This document shows positions 8,707 to 17,313 of a stretch of DNA of 64,000 nt, piece after piece (the first letter of the stretch is position 1; each line of letters starts with the position of its first letter). The stretch comes from an uncultured Saccharophagus sp. (GTDB lineage Bacteria; Pseudomonadota; Gammaproteobacteria; Pseudomonadales; Cellvibrionaceae). The position numbers were made by a program, and so were the translations under genes. A model generated the notes under the pieces. It saw only the letters and a list, made by a program, of their open reading frames with translations. It had not been told where the DNA came from and did not search any database. The DNA lies in NCBI GenBank assembly GCA_937920545.1, contig CAKZUG010000002.1, forward strand, positions 62,001 to 126,000. The letters run 5' to 3'.

Positions 8707-9750
8707 ATGAAACATCTATTAATGAGCACATTGGTTGCAGCATCGGCATTTGCCTCTACACAGGTTATGGCCTCTCGCGATTCAATCAGTGTTGTTGGTT
8801 CATCTACAGTTTTTCCTTTTTCTAAAGTGGTTGCCGAGCGCTTTGGTAAAAAAACAAAATTCAGTGCGCCTACTGTTGAAGCAACAGGTACTGGCGGTGG
8901 TTTTAAAGCATTTTGTGGCGGTGTGGGTGTGAATTTCCCCGATATTTCAAATGCGTCACGTCGCGTTAAGCAATCTGAAATTGATTTATGTAAAGAAAAC
9001 GGCGTAAGCGAAATTATTGAAGTACTTATTGGCTACGACGGTATTGTACTTGCCAATGCTGTTGGCGCAGACCCTGTTACTTTCTCACGTAAGGCCATTT
9101 ACCTTGCCTTAGCGAAAGAAGTGCCTAGCCCAGACGGTAAGCCAGTATTAGTGCCTAACCCTTATAAAAAGTGGTCAGATATTGATAAAAGCTTACCCGA
9201 TGCCAAAATCGAAGTATTGGGCCCACCGCCAACATCGGGTACGCGTGATGCGTTTGTTGAGCTAGCAATGGAAGGTGGCTGTAAGAAATTTGATTTTATG
9301 GCGGCCATGCGCAAAACAGACAAGAAAAAATTCAAAGCGTTATGTCACGTTATTCGTGAAGATGGTCATTTTATTGAGTCAGGTGAGAACGATAACCTGA
9401 TCGTGCAAAAGTTGAATAAAAACCCAAATGCCTTTGGTATTTTCGGTTTTAGCTTTCTTGATCAAAACGCCGACAAAGTACAGGCATCATTGGTTGATGG
9501 TAACGAGCCAACGTTCGAATCTATAGCCGACGGCAGCTACCCAGTATCTCGTCCATTGTACTTTTATGTTAAAAAAGCGCATGTTAACGTGATTCAGGGT
9601 ATGAAAGAATTCTTAGCTGAATTCACCTCAGAAGCATCATGGGGCGAAGAAGGCTACCTAACCGATAAAGGCATGATTCCACTTAGCGACAAAGAGCGTA
9701 CTGCAATTGGTACACGTGTTAAAAATTTAGATGCATTAAAAAGCCTTTAA
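8707..9750 (+). CDS. pstS: phosphate ABC transporter substrate-binding protein PstS
   Basis: Periplasmic high-affinity phosphate receptor. Residues 1-22 are a signal peptide ending VMA. Phosphate-binding loops are visible at VGSSTVFPF (residues 30-38), TGTGGGFKAFC (60-70) and TSGTRDAF (176-183). At 347 residues it belongs to the longer marine-type PstS group rather than the E. coli form. A good ribosome site (ACGGAG) precedes the ATG. A Pho box lies directly upstream and a strong terminator directly downstream, so PstS is probably made in excess over the membrane subunits. Confidence 0.95.
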   Translation: MKHLLMSTLVAASAFASTQVMASRDSISVVGSSTVFPFSKVVAERFGKKTKFSAPTVEATGTGGGFKAFCGGVGVNFPDISNASRRVKQSEIDLCKENGVSEIIEVLIGYDGIVLANAVGADPVTFSRKAIYLALAKEVPSPDGKPVLVPNPYKKWSDIDKSLPDAKIEVLGPPPTSGTRDAFVELAMEGGCKKFDFMAAMRKTDKKKFKALCHVIREDGHFIESGENDNLIVQKLNKNPNAFGIFGFSFLDQNADKVQASLVDGNEPTFESIADGSYPVSRPLYFYVKKAHVNVIQGMKEFLAEFTSEASWGEEGYLTDKGMIPLSDKERTAIGTRVKNLDALKSL

Positions 9751-9799
9751 AAGTGTATTTGACGCCACGCTAAGGTAAAATAGCGGCGTTTCAAGGTTG

Positions 9800-9830
9800 G
9801 CCCTAGTGTAAACATACACTGGGGCTTTTT
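9800..9830 (+). terminator. intrinsic terminator between pstS and pstC
   Basis: An 11-base-pair stem (GCCCTAGTGTA with TACACTGGGGC, one G-U pair), a 4-base AACA loop and a T5 run. It lies 50 bases after pstS and 25 before pstC. It likely acts as a partial terminator that sets the PstS to PstCAB ratio. Confidence 0.85.
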
Positions 9831-9854
9831 CGTATTTATTCTATTGGGATTGCT

Positions 9855-11252
9855 ATGAGTTTATCTGTCCTACTTGTCTTTATTGTTGCTGTTGTATTGG
9901 CGGCATTTATCATCGGAAAAACGCGGGCGCTTAAAGTGTCGGCGTTCCAAGGTGGTGCCAAAACGCTGAATTCACTCCCGTACTACTACGGTATGCTAAC
10001 CGCATTGTGGACAGGGATCCCCGCGATTATTTTGCTTATTTTATGGCAAATGTTTGACCGAACCATTATTGATAATTTAGTGATTCAATACCTACCTAGT
10101 GATGTCCAAAATATGGATGGCGAACAGCTTGGTTTGGTGATGAACCAAGTGTATACCTTGGTGGGCGGCCAGCAGGTAGGTGATGTTGCCCCTTATATTG
10201 AGCAAGCTGCAGCAAAGGTTAGCAAGCTTTACCGTATGAGTGAGTGGTTACAAACCAGCTTAATTACACTCGCCATGATTATTGGTGCTTTTGTGGTGTA
10301 CAAGCGCATTCACCCCGAGATGAAAGCCCGCAACCATATAGAGCTCTTTTTTAAATACTCGCTGTTAGGTTGTGCGTGTATTGCCATTATTACCACACTG
10401 GGTATTGTTTTTTCAGTTCTGTTTGAATCTATTATGTTTTTTCAGAAAGTCCCTGTGAGTGAGTTTTTATTTGGTACGCAGTGGAGCCCGCAGATGGCTA
10501 TCCGCAAAGATCAAGTGGGTAGCTCAGGCAGCTTTGGTGCAGTGCCATTATTTGTGGGTACCATGCTGATTGCATTCATTGCTCTGATTGTGGCCGTACC
10601 AACGGGTTTAATGTCGGCTATTTATTTGGCCGAATATGCCCCTAAAAAAATCCGCTCTATTTTTAAACCTTTGTTAGAAATTTTGGCCGGTATCCCAACA
10701 GTCGTTTATGGCTTCTTTGCCGCCTTAACCGTAGCGCCTTTTATTCGTGATTTAGCCTACAGCCTTGGTATAAACGAGTATATCTCGGTGAGTTCTGAAA
10801 GCGCCTTAGCCGCAGGCCTAGTCATGGGTGTGATGATTATCCCGTTTGTTTCATCGTTATCAGATGATGTTATCAATGCCGTGCCGCAATCGTTGCGTGA
10901 CGGTGCATTAGGGTTAGGTGCAACCAAATCAGAAGTGGTTAAGCAGGTTGTTATTCCTGCTGCGTTACCCGGTATTGTTGGCGGTGTATTGTTAGCGGCC
11001 TCGCGCGCCATTGGTGAAACCATGATTGTGGTGATGGCAGCGGGTATGGCGGCCAATTTAACAGCCAACCCACTCGATTCGGTGACCACCGTTACCGTAC
11101 AAATTGTGACATTACTTGTGGGCGACCAAGAGTTTGATAGCCCCAAAACGTTAGCGGCCTTTGCGCTTGGCCTTATGCTATTTATTGTCACCTTAGCGTT
11201 AAATTACATCGCACTACACGTGGTTAAAAAATATCGGGAGCAATACGACTAA
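9855..11252 (+). CDS. pstC: phosphate ABC transporter permease PstC
   Basis: Inner-membrane permease subunit of the Pst importer, 465 residues. The C-terminal half is the classical permease with six membrane segments and the coupling-loop motif SLRDGALGLGATKSEVVKQVVIPAALPGIVGG. The N-terminal 200 residues add two further helices and a soluble stretch, as in the extended PstC proteins of many proteobacteria. The stop overlaps the pstA start (TAATG), so the two are translationally coupled. Confidence 0.93.
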   Translation: MSLSVLLVFIVAVVLAAFIIGKTRALKVSAFQGGAKTLNSLPYYYGMLTALWTGIPAIILLILWQMFDRTIIDNLVIQYLPSDVQNMDGEQLGLVMNQVYTLVGGQQVGDVAPYIEQAAAKVSKLYRMSEWLQTSLITLAMIIGAFVVYKRIHPEMKARNHIELFFKYSLLGCACIAIITTLGIVFSVLFESIMFFQKVPVSEFLFGTQWSPQMAIRKDQVGSSGSFGAVPLFVGTMLIAFIALIVAVPTGLMSAIYLAEYAPKKIRSIFKPLLEILAGIPTVVYGFFAALTVAPFIRDLAYSLGINEYISVSSESALAAGLVMGVMIIPFVSSLSDDVINAVPQSLRDGALGLGATKSEVVKQVVIPAALPGIVGGVLLAASRAIGETMIVVMAAGMAANLTANPLDSVTTVTVQIVTLLVGDQEFDSPKTLAAFALGLMLFIVTLALNYIALHVVKKYREQYD

Positions 11253-12544
11253 TGTCAAATTCAAACACTACAGAATTAACCACCACGCAAATTGTGCAAA
11301 ACAGCCTTAAAAAGCGCTACCGTGCCGAGCGTCGCTTTAAAGCGTTTGGTATTGCCTCGGTGTGTGTGGGTGTGTTCGCCCTACTGATTTTATTTACTGA
11401 AATTATCAGTAAAGGTGTGGGTGCATTTACGCAAACATACGTTCAGTTAGAGCTAAAATTAGATAACGACGTGCTGGGTATTGATGATGTATCAAATCCC
11501 GATGCTTTTATGCAGGCTAACTACACCAAGGTAATTCGCAATGCATTAAAAGAGCAATTTCCCACGGTAAAAAAACGCCGTGACCGCCGTGCACTTTATG
11601 GCATGGTGAGTGTGGGTGCGAGCTACAAGCTACAAGCCGTTATTACCAAAAACCCAGATCTAATTGGCACCACGCAGAAATTTTGGGTTATCGCTGATGA
11701 TGACCTTGATACCTATTACAAAAGTTTATCGGATGCCGAGCCTTTTACTGGTCGCATGAACGATAAGCAGCAGGCATGGGTGCAAACGTGGGTCGATAAC
11801 AACCAAATTAAGCGTAAGTTTAATACCACTTTGTTTACCGCAGGCGATTCATCAGAGCCTGAACTTGCGGGTATTTTAGGTGCGCTGGTGGGTAGTTTGT
11901 TAACGTTAAGTGTGACGTTAATTTTATCATTCCCAATTGGTGTGGCCGCTGCGGTATATTTAGAAGAATACGCAAAGCGCAATAAAATCACCGATTTTAT
12001 TGAGGTCAATATCAATAACTTGGCCGCCGTGCCATCGGTTATTTTTGGTTTGCTGGGTTTGGCTATTTTCTTAAACTTTTTTGGTATGCCACGTTCAATA
12101 CCGCTTGTGGGTGGGTTAGTGCTTACTTTAATGACTTTACCGACTATTATTATATCGAGTCGCGCAGCCATTAAAGCCGTGCCTCCCTCTATTCGTGAAG
12201 CTGCATTGGGTATGGGGGCATCTAAAATGCAAATGATACTGCATCATGTTATCCCTTTGGCGATGCCGGGCATGTTAACCGGTGCCATTATTGGCTTGGC
12301 GCAAGCGTTAGGTGAGACAGCGCCACTGTTGATGATTGGTATGGTGGCCTTTATTGTTGATGTCCCTACGGGCATCACCGATTCAGCAACCGTGTTACCC
12401 GTACAGATCTTTTTATGGGCAGATAGCCCAGAGCGTGCTTTTGTTGAGCGTACCTCGGCCGCCATTATGGTGCTTTTGGTTTTCTTGATCAGTATGAACG
12501 GGATAGCTATTTGGTTGCGTAAACGTTTAGAGCGCCGCTGGTAG
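11252..12544 (+). CDS. pstA: phosphate ABC transporter permease PstA
   Basis: Second permease subunit, 430 residues. An N-terminal helix and an approximately 160-residue extracytoplasmic insert of the DUF3333 type (KGVGAFTQTYVQLELKLDN onward) precede the permease domain. The coupling loop is SIREAALGMGASKMQMILHHVIPLAMPG. It ends with LRKRLERRW, typical of PstA. Coupled to pstC by a one-base overlap and followed 48 bases later by pstB. Confidence 0.93.
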   Translation: MSNSNTTELTTTQIVQNSLKKRYRAERRFKAFGIASVCVGVFALLILFTEIISKGVGAFTQTYVQLELKLDNDVLGIDDVSNPDAFMQANYTKVIRNALKEQFPTVKKRRDRRALYGMVSVGASYKLQAVITKNPDLIGTTQKFWVIADDDLDTYYKSLSDAEPFTGRMNDKQQAWVQTWVDNNQIKRKFNTTLFTAGDSSEPELAGILGALVGSLLTLSVTLILSFPIGVAAAVYLEEYAKRNKITDFIEVNINNLAAVPSVIFGLLGLAIFLNFFGMPRSIPLVGGLVLTLMTLPTIIISSRAAIKAVPPSIREAALGMGASKMQMILHHVIPLAMPGMLTGAIIGLAQALGETAPLLMIGMVAFIVDVPTGITDSATVLPVQIFLWADSPERAFVERTSAAIMVLLVFLISMNGIAIWLRKRLERRW

Positions 12545-12592
12545 TCGATAAACACAGATTGAAATACACGAATGACTTGTAGAGAGCATAAC

Positions 12593-13429
12593 ATGAACAA
12601 TACAGCTGATGAAAAACCAGTCGATTTGCCAGAGCAGCATGACGACCACACAGTAGGCAAGCCCTTATTAAAAGACCCAAAAATAAGTGTACGTAATGCA
12701 AATGTATTTTATGGCGATAAACAAGCCGTGTTTGATGTCGATTTAGATATTGGTGCAAACCAAGTGATTGCCATGATTGGCCCGTCGGGCTGTGGTAAAT
12801 CGACGTTTTTACGATGCTTAAACCGTATGAATGACACGATTGATATTTGCCGTGTAACAGGCGAGATCAACCTAGATGGTCAAAACATCTATGATAAAAA
12901 GCTAGATGTGGTGCCATTGCGGGCAAAAGTGGGCATGGTTTTTCAAAAGCCTAACCCCTTCCCCAAATCGATTTACGATAACGTCGCTTATGGTCCTAAA
13001 ATTCATGGTTTGGCTAATCGCCGCTCTGAGCTTGACCAAATTGTAGAAACCAGCTTGACTAAAGCGGGTTTGTGGAACGAAGTGAAAGATCGCTTAGATC
13101 AGCCGGGTACGGGTTTATCGGGTGGCCAACAGCAGCGTTTATGTATTGCGCGTACCATTGCCGTTAGCCCCGAAGTGATTTTAATGGATGAGCCATGTTC
13201 GGCACTTGATCCTATTGCTACTGCAAAAATCGAAGAGCTTATCGCTGAGTTAAGCGAAAATTACACCATCGCGATTGTGACTCACTCTATGCAGCAAGCT
13301 GCACGTGTGTCGCACCGCACCGCCTATTTTCATATGGGCAAGTTGGTTGAGGTAAACAAAACGCAAAAAGTGTTTACCAACCCCGAACATTCATTGACAG
13401 AATCTTACATAACAGGACGTTTTGGTTAA
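12593..13429 (+). CDS. pstB: phosphate ABC transporter ATP-binding protein PstB
   Basis: ATPase of the Pst importer. Walker [10 protein letters not shown], the PstB-specific RCLNRMND, Q-loop [12 protein letters not shown], signature LSGGQQQR, Walker B VILMDEP and H-loop [13 protein letters not shown] are all present. I choose the ATG at 12593, preceded by AGAGAG at 7 bases. An in-frame ATG at 12572 would add seven non-conserved residues. The acidic N-terminal extension ([14 protein letters not shown]) before the core is common in this group. Confidence 0.95.
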   Translation: MNNTADEKPVDLPEQHDDHTVGKPLLKDPKISVRNANVFYGDKQAVFDVDLDIGANQVIAMIGPSGCGKSTFLRCLNRMNDTIDICRVTGEINLDGQNIYDKKLDVVPLRAKVGMVFQKPNPFPKSIYDNVAYGPKIHGLANRRSELDQIVETSLTKAGLWNEVKDRLDQPGTGLSGGQQQRLCIARTIAVSPEVILMDEPCSALDPIATAKIEELIAELSENYTIAIVTHSMQQAARVSHRTAYFHMGKLVEVNKTQKVFTNPEHSLTESYITGRFG

Positions 13430-13438
13430 GGAGAAAAC

Positions 13439-14158
13439 GTGGATAATTTACATATAGATCAGCACATATCGCAGCAGTTTAACGATGATTTAGAGAAACT
13501 GCGTACCAGCCTACTTGAAATGGGCGGCTTAGTTGAAAGGCAAATTACCGATGCGGTTAAAGCTATTGAGAATGCCGATGCTAGCTTAGCTGAAGAAGTC
13601 ATGGAGCGTGAAGACAGGGTCGATAAGTACGAAGTGAAGCTTGATAAAAGCTGTGTGCTTGTTTTAGCACGTCGACAGCCAGCGGCGTCTGATTTACGCT
13701 TAGTTATGACCGTTATTAAAGTGATTCGTGACCTAGAGCGCATGGGTGACGAGGCGAACAAAATTGCCAAAATGGCCATTGCATTAAATGACCAAGATAA
13801 TATTCAACGCGGTTACCATGAAGTTCGTCATATTGGTGCCAATGTGGTGAGTATTGTTAATGTGGCGCTCGATGCCTTTGCCCGTTTTGATGTGCAAGCC
13901 GCGATGAAAGTCGTGCGAGAAGATAAAAATATCGACCGTGAATACACCAGCTCGATACGCGAAATGATCACATTTATGATGGAAGATCCGCGCTCTATTA
14001 CGCATGTGATGAATATTATGTGGGCATTGCGTGCCCTTGAGCGTATTGGTGATCACGCTCGAAATATTGCCGAGCATGTGATTTATCTTGTACACGGTAC
14101 AGATGTGAGACACAACACAGCAAAAGAGATCGAGAAAAAACTAGCTGATAAAATGTAA
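13439..14158 (+). CDS. phoU: phosphate signaling complex protein PhoU
   Basis: Cytoplasmic negative regulator that links the Pst transporter to PhoR, 239 residues. Two three-helix PhoU repeats are visible, each with the metal-binding type motif: VIRDLERMGDEANKIAKMA and ALRALERIGDHARNIAEHV. The start is GTG, supported by a strong AAGGAG seven bases upstream. It lies 9 bases after pstB and closes the operon, followed by a bidirectional terminator. Confidence 0.95.
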   Translation: MDNLHIDQHISQQFNDDLEKLRTSLLEMGGLVERQITDAVKAIENADASLAEEVMEREDRVDKYEVKLDKSCVLVLARRQPAASDLRLVMTVIKVIRDLERMGDEANKIAKMAIALNDQDNIQRGYHEVRHIGANVVSIVNVALDAFARFDVQAAMKVVREDKNIDREYTSSIREMITFMMEDPRSITHVMNIMWALRALERIGDHARNIAEHVIYLVHGTDVRHNTAKEIEKKLADKM

Positions 14159-14182
14159 GTGTTTAATTTATCGTTTGTAATA

Positions 14183-14209
14183 AAAAACCCAGCAGTTGCT
14201 GGTTTTTTT
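14183..14209. terminator. bidirectional terminator between phoU and carbonic anhydrase gene
   Basis: A CCAGCA-GT-TGCTGG stem flanked by A6 on the left and T7 on the right. It can end transcription from both convergent genes. Confidence 0.85.
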
Positions 14210-14233
14210 ATTGAAGCCTAAAATTACAAGCGC

Positions 14234-15103
14234 TTACTTTTCAATTTGAGAAAGTAAATCAGGGTTGGTGACTAAATTACGTACACCGTGACCGTGATCT
14301 TCATTAAATGTATTGCCTTCACACCATTTAGCAACCGATGCAATAGAGACTTTAACCACTTCAGGGCGAACGTTCCAGGTAACTTGTAATGGTGAACCTT
14401 GCTCGTTATAACTAGGGCCAGTTGTCGAGCCTGCATACGTGATAGGTGTGCCAGTGTTGCTTGGAATGTTAAGCGCTTGGTGGTAGCCGTTTTTCATACC
14501 GTGGGCAGCTAACTCAACAAAATCTTTGGCCTTTTTATCGTTAACAGCCACATAGACTTGTGTTTCAACGCGTAACTGTGGATTTTTAAGCGAGTCGCTT
14601 AAACAGGCACCTAGAGTTGGGCCTGGTGTGACTTGTGCCGTTGAGTGAACATAGTGCAGCTCGATGGTATCGCCCGATTTTAAGCTATGGCCCTTACCCG
14701 CACATACCGGTTTGCCGTAATCTTTTGTCTCTTTAGAAGATAATTTGCCTGAATAAGCATAACCGGTGTTATGGCCTTTCCCATCGCCGTTACCCACATG
14801 TTTGGTAAACTCGCCGCCTTTGTGCTCAGAGGCCACATGAAAGTGAATATTACACAGGTTCATTTCAGTATGTTTAGGTGCTTTGCTAAATAAGCGCTTA
14901 TTGGTGCCTTTGGTCAGATCAATATCGCGGGGCGATTGTGGGCCAAAGCCTTTACCTTCCGTGTTTTTAGCCAGTGCAGCACGCTGTTTTTCTACGATAT
15001 CGTCGCTAACGTGCTTGCTACTATGATCGCTCGCAAATGCACTGGATGTTGCCAAGGTGGCGGTGAGTACTAAAGAGCATGACGCCAGTATTTTTTTATT
15101 CAT
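14234..15103 (-). CDS. secreted delta-class carbonic anhydrase
   Basis: Predicted periplasmic enzyme that interconverts CO2 and bicarbonate. A signal peptide (residues 1-25, ending AFA) is followed by NLCNIHFHVASEHKGG, with His87, His89 and His94, and by IELHYVHST with His150 and His153. These are the zinc-site region motifs of bacterial proteins named delta-class carbonic anhydrase. Several Cys residues suggest disulfides. I start at 15103 because GAGG lies five bases upstream. An upstream ATG at 15136 would put 11 residues before the signal peptide. It is convergent with phoU and not in its operon. Confidence 0.75.
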   Translation of the reverse strand: MNKKILASCSLVLTATLATSSAFASDHSSKHVSDDIVEKQRAALAKNTEGKGFGPQSPRDIDLTKGTNKRLFSKAPKHTEMNLCNIHFHVASEHKGGEFTKHVGNGDGKGHNTGYAYSGKLSSKETKDYGKPVCAGKGHSLKSGDTIELHYVHSTAQVTPGPTLGACLSDSLKNPQLRVETQVYVAVNDKKAKDFVELAAHGMKNGYHQALNIPSNTGTPITYAGSTTGPSYNEQGSPLQVTWNVRPEVVKVSIASVAKWCEGNTFNEDHGHGVRNLVTNPDLLSQIEK

Positions 15104-15342
15104 ATGAACCTCAAAAGTAAAATGTGAAAAAGACACGTTTAGAGCAGGTTGTTAAAACATCGTTTTATTAAATTTAAACTAGAAATATATTCGTAGAAAT
15201 TGAAAATATAGATGCATTTTTCTCTTTTGTTTACGTTGTGTATTGCTCACTTTAACGGTCTTAAACATGGAAAAAAGAGCCCTTTATTCAAGGGTATCGC
15301 GCTCGTATTATTGTTAGTTTGAATGTGTTTGGTTATAAAACC

Positions 15343-15525
15343 TAGGGAACCTCTGATTAACCTCATAGCGTCTCTGCTCTAGGGCTCGCCCTTCGGGCTT
15401 TCAAGAAAGCCCGCCTGTCTGCGTTGACTTCGCTCGGAGGGCAGCCCGCCCGCCTTTCTCAGCCGCCTAAACAGGAAAACTTTCTGAAAGCCAGAGATAC
15501 CAAGAGTTTAATCAGAGGTTCCCTA
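15343..15525. mobile_element. MITE-like element with 18-bp terminal inverted repeats
   Basis: Perfect 18-bp inverted ends, TAGGGAACCTCTGATTAA at 15343-15360 and its complement at 15508-15525, bound a GC-rich core of about 147 bp in an otherwise AT-rich spacer. The core has no ORF and several strong hairpins, for example GGGCTTTC...GAAAGCCC. If the outer TA on each side is a target duplication, the ends begin GGGAACC. Alternatively CTAG/CTAA flanks would fit IS5-type insertion. No transposase is present, so it must be non-autonomous. The rest of this 620-base spacer, apart from the PhoB repeats near 15650, holds nothing I can identify. Confidence 0.8.
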
Positions 15526-15647
15526 AATAAAACAGTGAAAAAACGTGATCAAACAATAAATATAAGCTATAAGTTTATGGGTATTACTTGAATAAAAAGT
15601 GATCCAAAATTAAAAATAGTGATTTATATTGTGATTGCATCATGTGT

Positions 15648-15681
15648 TTGTCATATATTTGTAATATAACTGCAATACTAT
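15648..15681 (+). promoter_or_regulatory. three tandem PhoB half-sites upstream of the porin gene
   Basis: TTGTCAT (15648), TTGTAAT (15659) and CTGCAAT (15670) lie at exact 11-base intervals with A/T-only 4-base spacers. A -10-like TACTAT begins at 15676. The porin start is 46 bases further on. Confidence 0.7.
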
Positions 15682-15726
15682 CCCCTCACTAAATCAATGA
15701 AGCACGCTTTACTCTAGGACATAAAA

Positions 15727-16785
15727 ATGAAAAAACATACAAAATTATTTTCGGCTATCTTTTTTACAGGCTTATTACCTTTTACTGCTCAAGCTAGCGA
15801 TGATTTTGAAATCTCAACTAAAGGTGGTTTATCCATCAAAAAAACGGATGGTAGTGCTGCTTTTAAATTGGGTGGTCGTGTGCAATGGGATTACGATACA
15901 ACAAGCTCAGATTCTACCGATGAAGAAACATTTGAAATTCGTCGTGCTCGCTTAGCCGCAAAGGGCTACGTTGGTAATTGGGGTTATAAAATTCAAGTTA
16001 ATTTTGGTGAAGGTCGTGGCGGTGATGTCGCTGACTTGTATGCTAACTATACAGGTTTTGGTAAGGGGGCTGAAATTACTATCGGCCGGTTTAACCAGCC
16101 GTTTGGCTTAGAGGTTTTAACCAGCGCGAACTATATTTCAATGATAGAGCGTACAGCAGCGACGGAAGCTTTTGGGCCAGGCCGAAGCGGCGGTATCAAA
16201 ATTAGCGGTGTTTCAGGAAAAGATTTTACTTATGCCGCTGGTTTATTTCGTGATCCTGTTGGTGACGAAGCAGATGACAATATTGCAAGCCGTGCTTTTG
16301 TTGGCCGTGTGACCTATGCGCCCATCAATAATGGCGATTCCGTTTTACATTTGGGTGCGGCCACTAAATTTGGTGAGCAAGCTGATTCATTTGGTTTAGA
16401 AGCTGCAACTGTTTTAGGTTCATTTCATGCGCAAGCCGAGTATATGTCACGCGATGAAGACGATGCTGATGATACAGTAGATACGACTTACGTTCAGTTA
16501 GGCTATATCTTTACAGGTGAAACACGCCCTTATAAAGGGGGCACGTTTAAAGGCATCAAACCTAAAGATGGAACAGCGATAGAAGCGGTCATTCGTTATG
16601 AAAATGGTTTTGGTAAATATGCGGATGTTGGTTTGGGGACCGACGAAGGCTCTCAGTTAGCATTAGGCCTTAACTTTTATCCTAATAATCATGCGCGCAT
16701 TAGCATGAGTTACATGGACGCATCAACTGATACAGATAATTTAGATGGTGATGAGTTCCGTCTACGTGTTCAGTTTGTTTTCTAA
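15727..16785 (+). CDS. phosphate-selective-type porin (OprO/OprP family)
   Basis: Outer-membrane beta-barrel of 352 residues. The signal peptide ends at QA|SDDF. The family hallmarks are GGRVQWDYDTT near the start, EIRRARLAAKGYVGNWGYKIQVNFGEG, DLYANYTGFGKGAEITIGRFNQPFGLEVLTSANYISMIERT, and a C-terminal strand RLRVQFVF ending in Phe. The family includes the phosphate- and polyphosphate-specific porins OprP and OprO. The upstream PhoB repeats support a role in phosphate entry, although specificity is not proven by sequence. Confidence 0.88.
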   Translation: MKKHTKLFSAIFFTGLLPFTAQASDDFEISTKGGLSIKKTDGSAAFKLGGRVQWDYDTTSSDSTDEETFEIRRARLAAKGYVGNWGYKIQVNFGEGRGGDVADLYANYTGFGKGAEITIGRFNQPFGLEVLTSANYISMIERTAATEAFGPGRSGGIKISGVSGKDFTYAAGLFRDPVGDEADDNIASRAFVGRVTYAPINNGDSVLHLGAATKFGEQADSFGLEAATVLGSFHAQAEYMSRDEDDADDTVDTTYVQLGYIFTGETRPYKGGTFKGIKPKDGTAIEAVIRYENGFGKYADVGLGTDEGSQLALGLNFYPNNHARISMSYMDASTDTDNLDGDEFRLRVQFVF

Positions 16786-16807
16786 GCTATCCACGACTTA
16801 ATTTTTT

Positions 16808-16833
16808 AAAGCCACTTAGCGTGGCTTTTTTTT
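16808..16833 (+). terminator. intrinsic terminator after the porin gene
   Basis: AAGCCAC-TTAGC-GTGGCTT stem-loop followed by a T8 run, 23 bases after the stop codon. Confidence 0.88.
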
Positions 16834-16944
16834 CGCCTTCAATTTATAAAACAAAAAATATAAGACCAATGTAAAACAGCAAAAATAAGCTATTATGACA
16901 TTAAAGAATCCTAACTTATTTCATAATAGATATCCGAGGTAACA

Positions 16945-17172
16945 ATGAAAGGCTCTTATTTCGTCTTTAATAAGATAATATTTATTTTGTTTCTTAGTGC
17001 TGTGTTAAGCGGATGCAAAAATGGTATTTCTGATTTAAGTCATCAAGAGTTGGCGAGTAAAAACGATCAGTGTGTAACAAATGAACCTACAGCGCCAGGC
17101 AGAGTAACCGCATGCGAAAACATTAAAAAAGAATGTCTTAAGCGTCGCAAGCAGGGAGTACACTTTTGTTGA
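16945..17172 (+). CDS. small lipoprotein
   Basis: 75 residues. The N-terminal helix IIFILFLSAVLSGC carries a lipobox (LSGC), so it is probably lipid-modified. The mature part has four further Cys residues (QCV, ACEN, ECLK, HFC), enough for two disulfides, and no recognisable domain. GAGGT precedes the ATG by about 7 bases. It has its own spacer on both sides. Confidence 0.65.
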   Translation: MKGSYFVFNKIIFILFLSAVLSGCKNGISDLSHQELASKNDQCVTNEPTAPGRVTACENIKKECLKRRKQGVHFC

Positions 17173-17313
17173 GGCGAAGCAAGATTCGTTTTATTTACAG
17201 ATACGCCTAACGGGTATGATTAAACTATTTAACTGTATTAGGTTACGAGAGTTTATATCTACACTAATACTACCCTGTTATACCTTACTATAACGCTTCA
17301 CTGAGCATCACAT

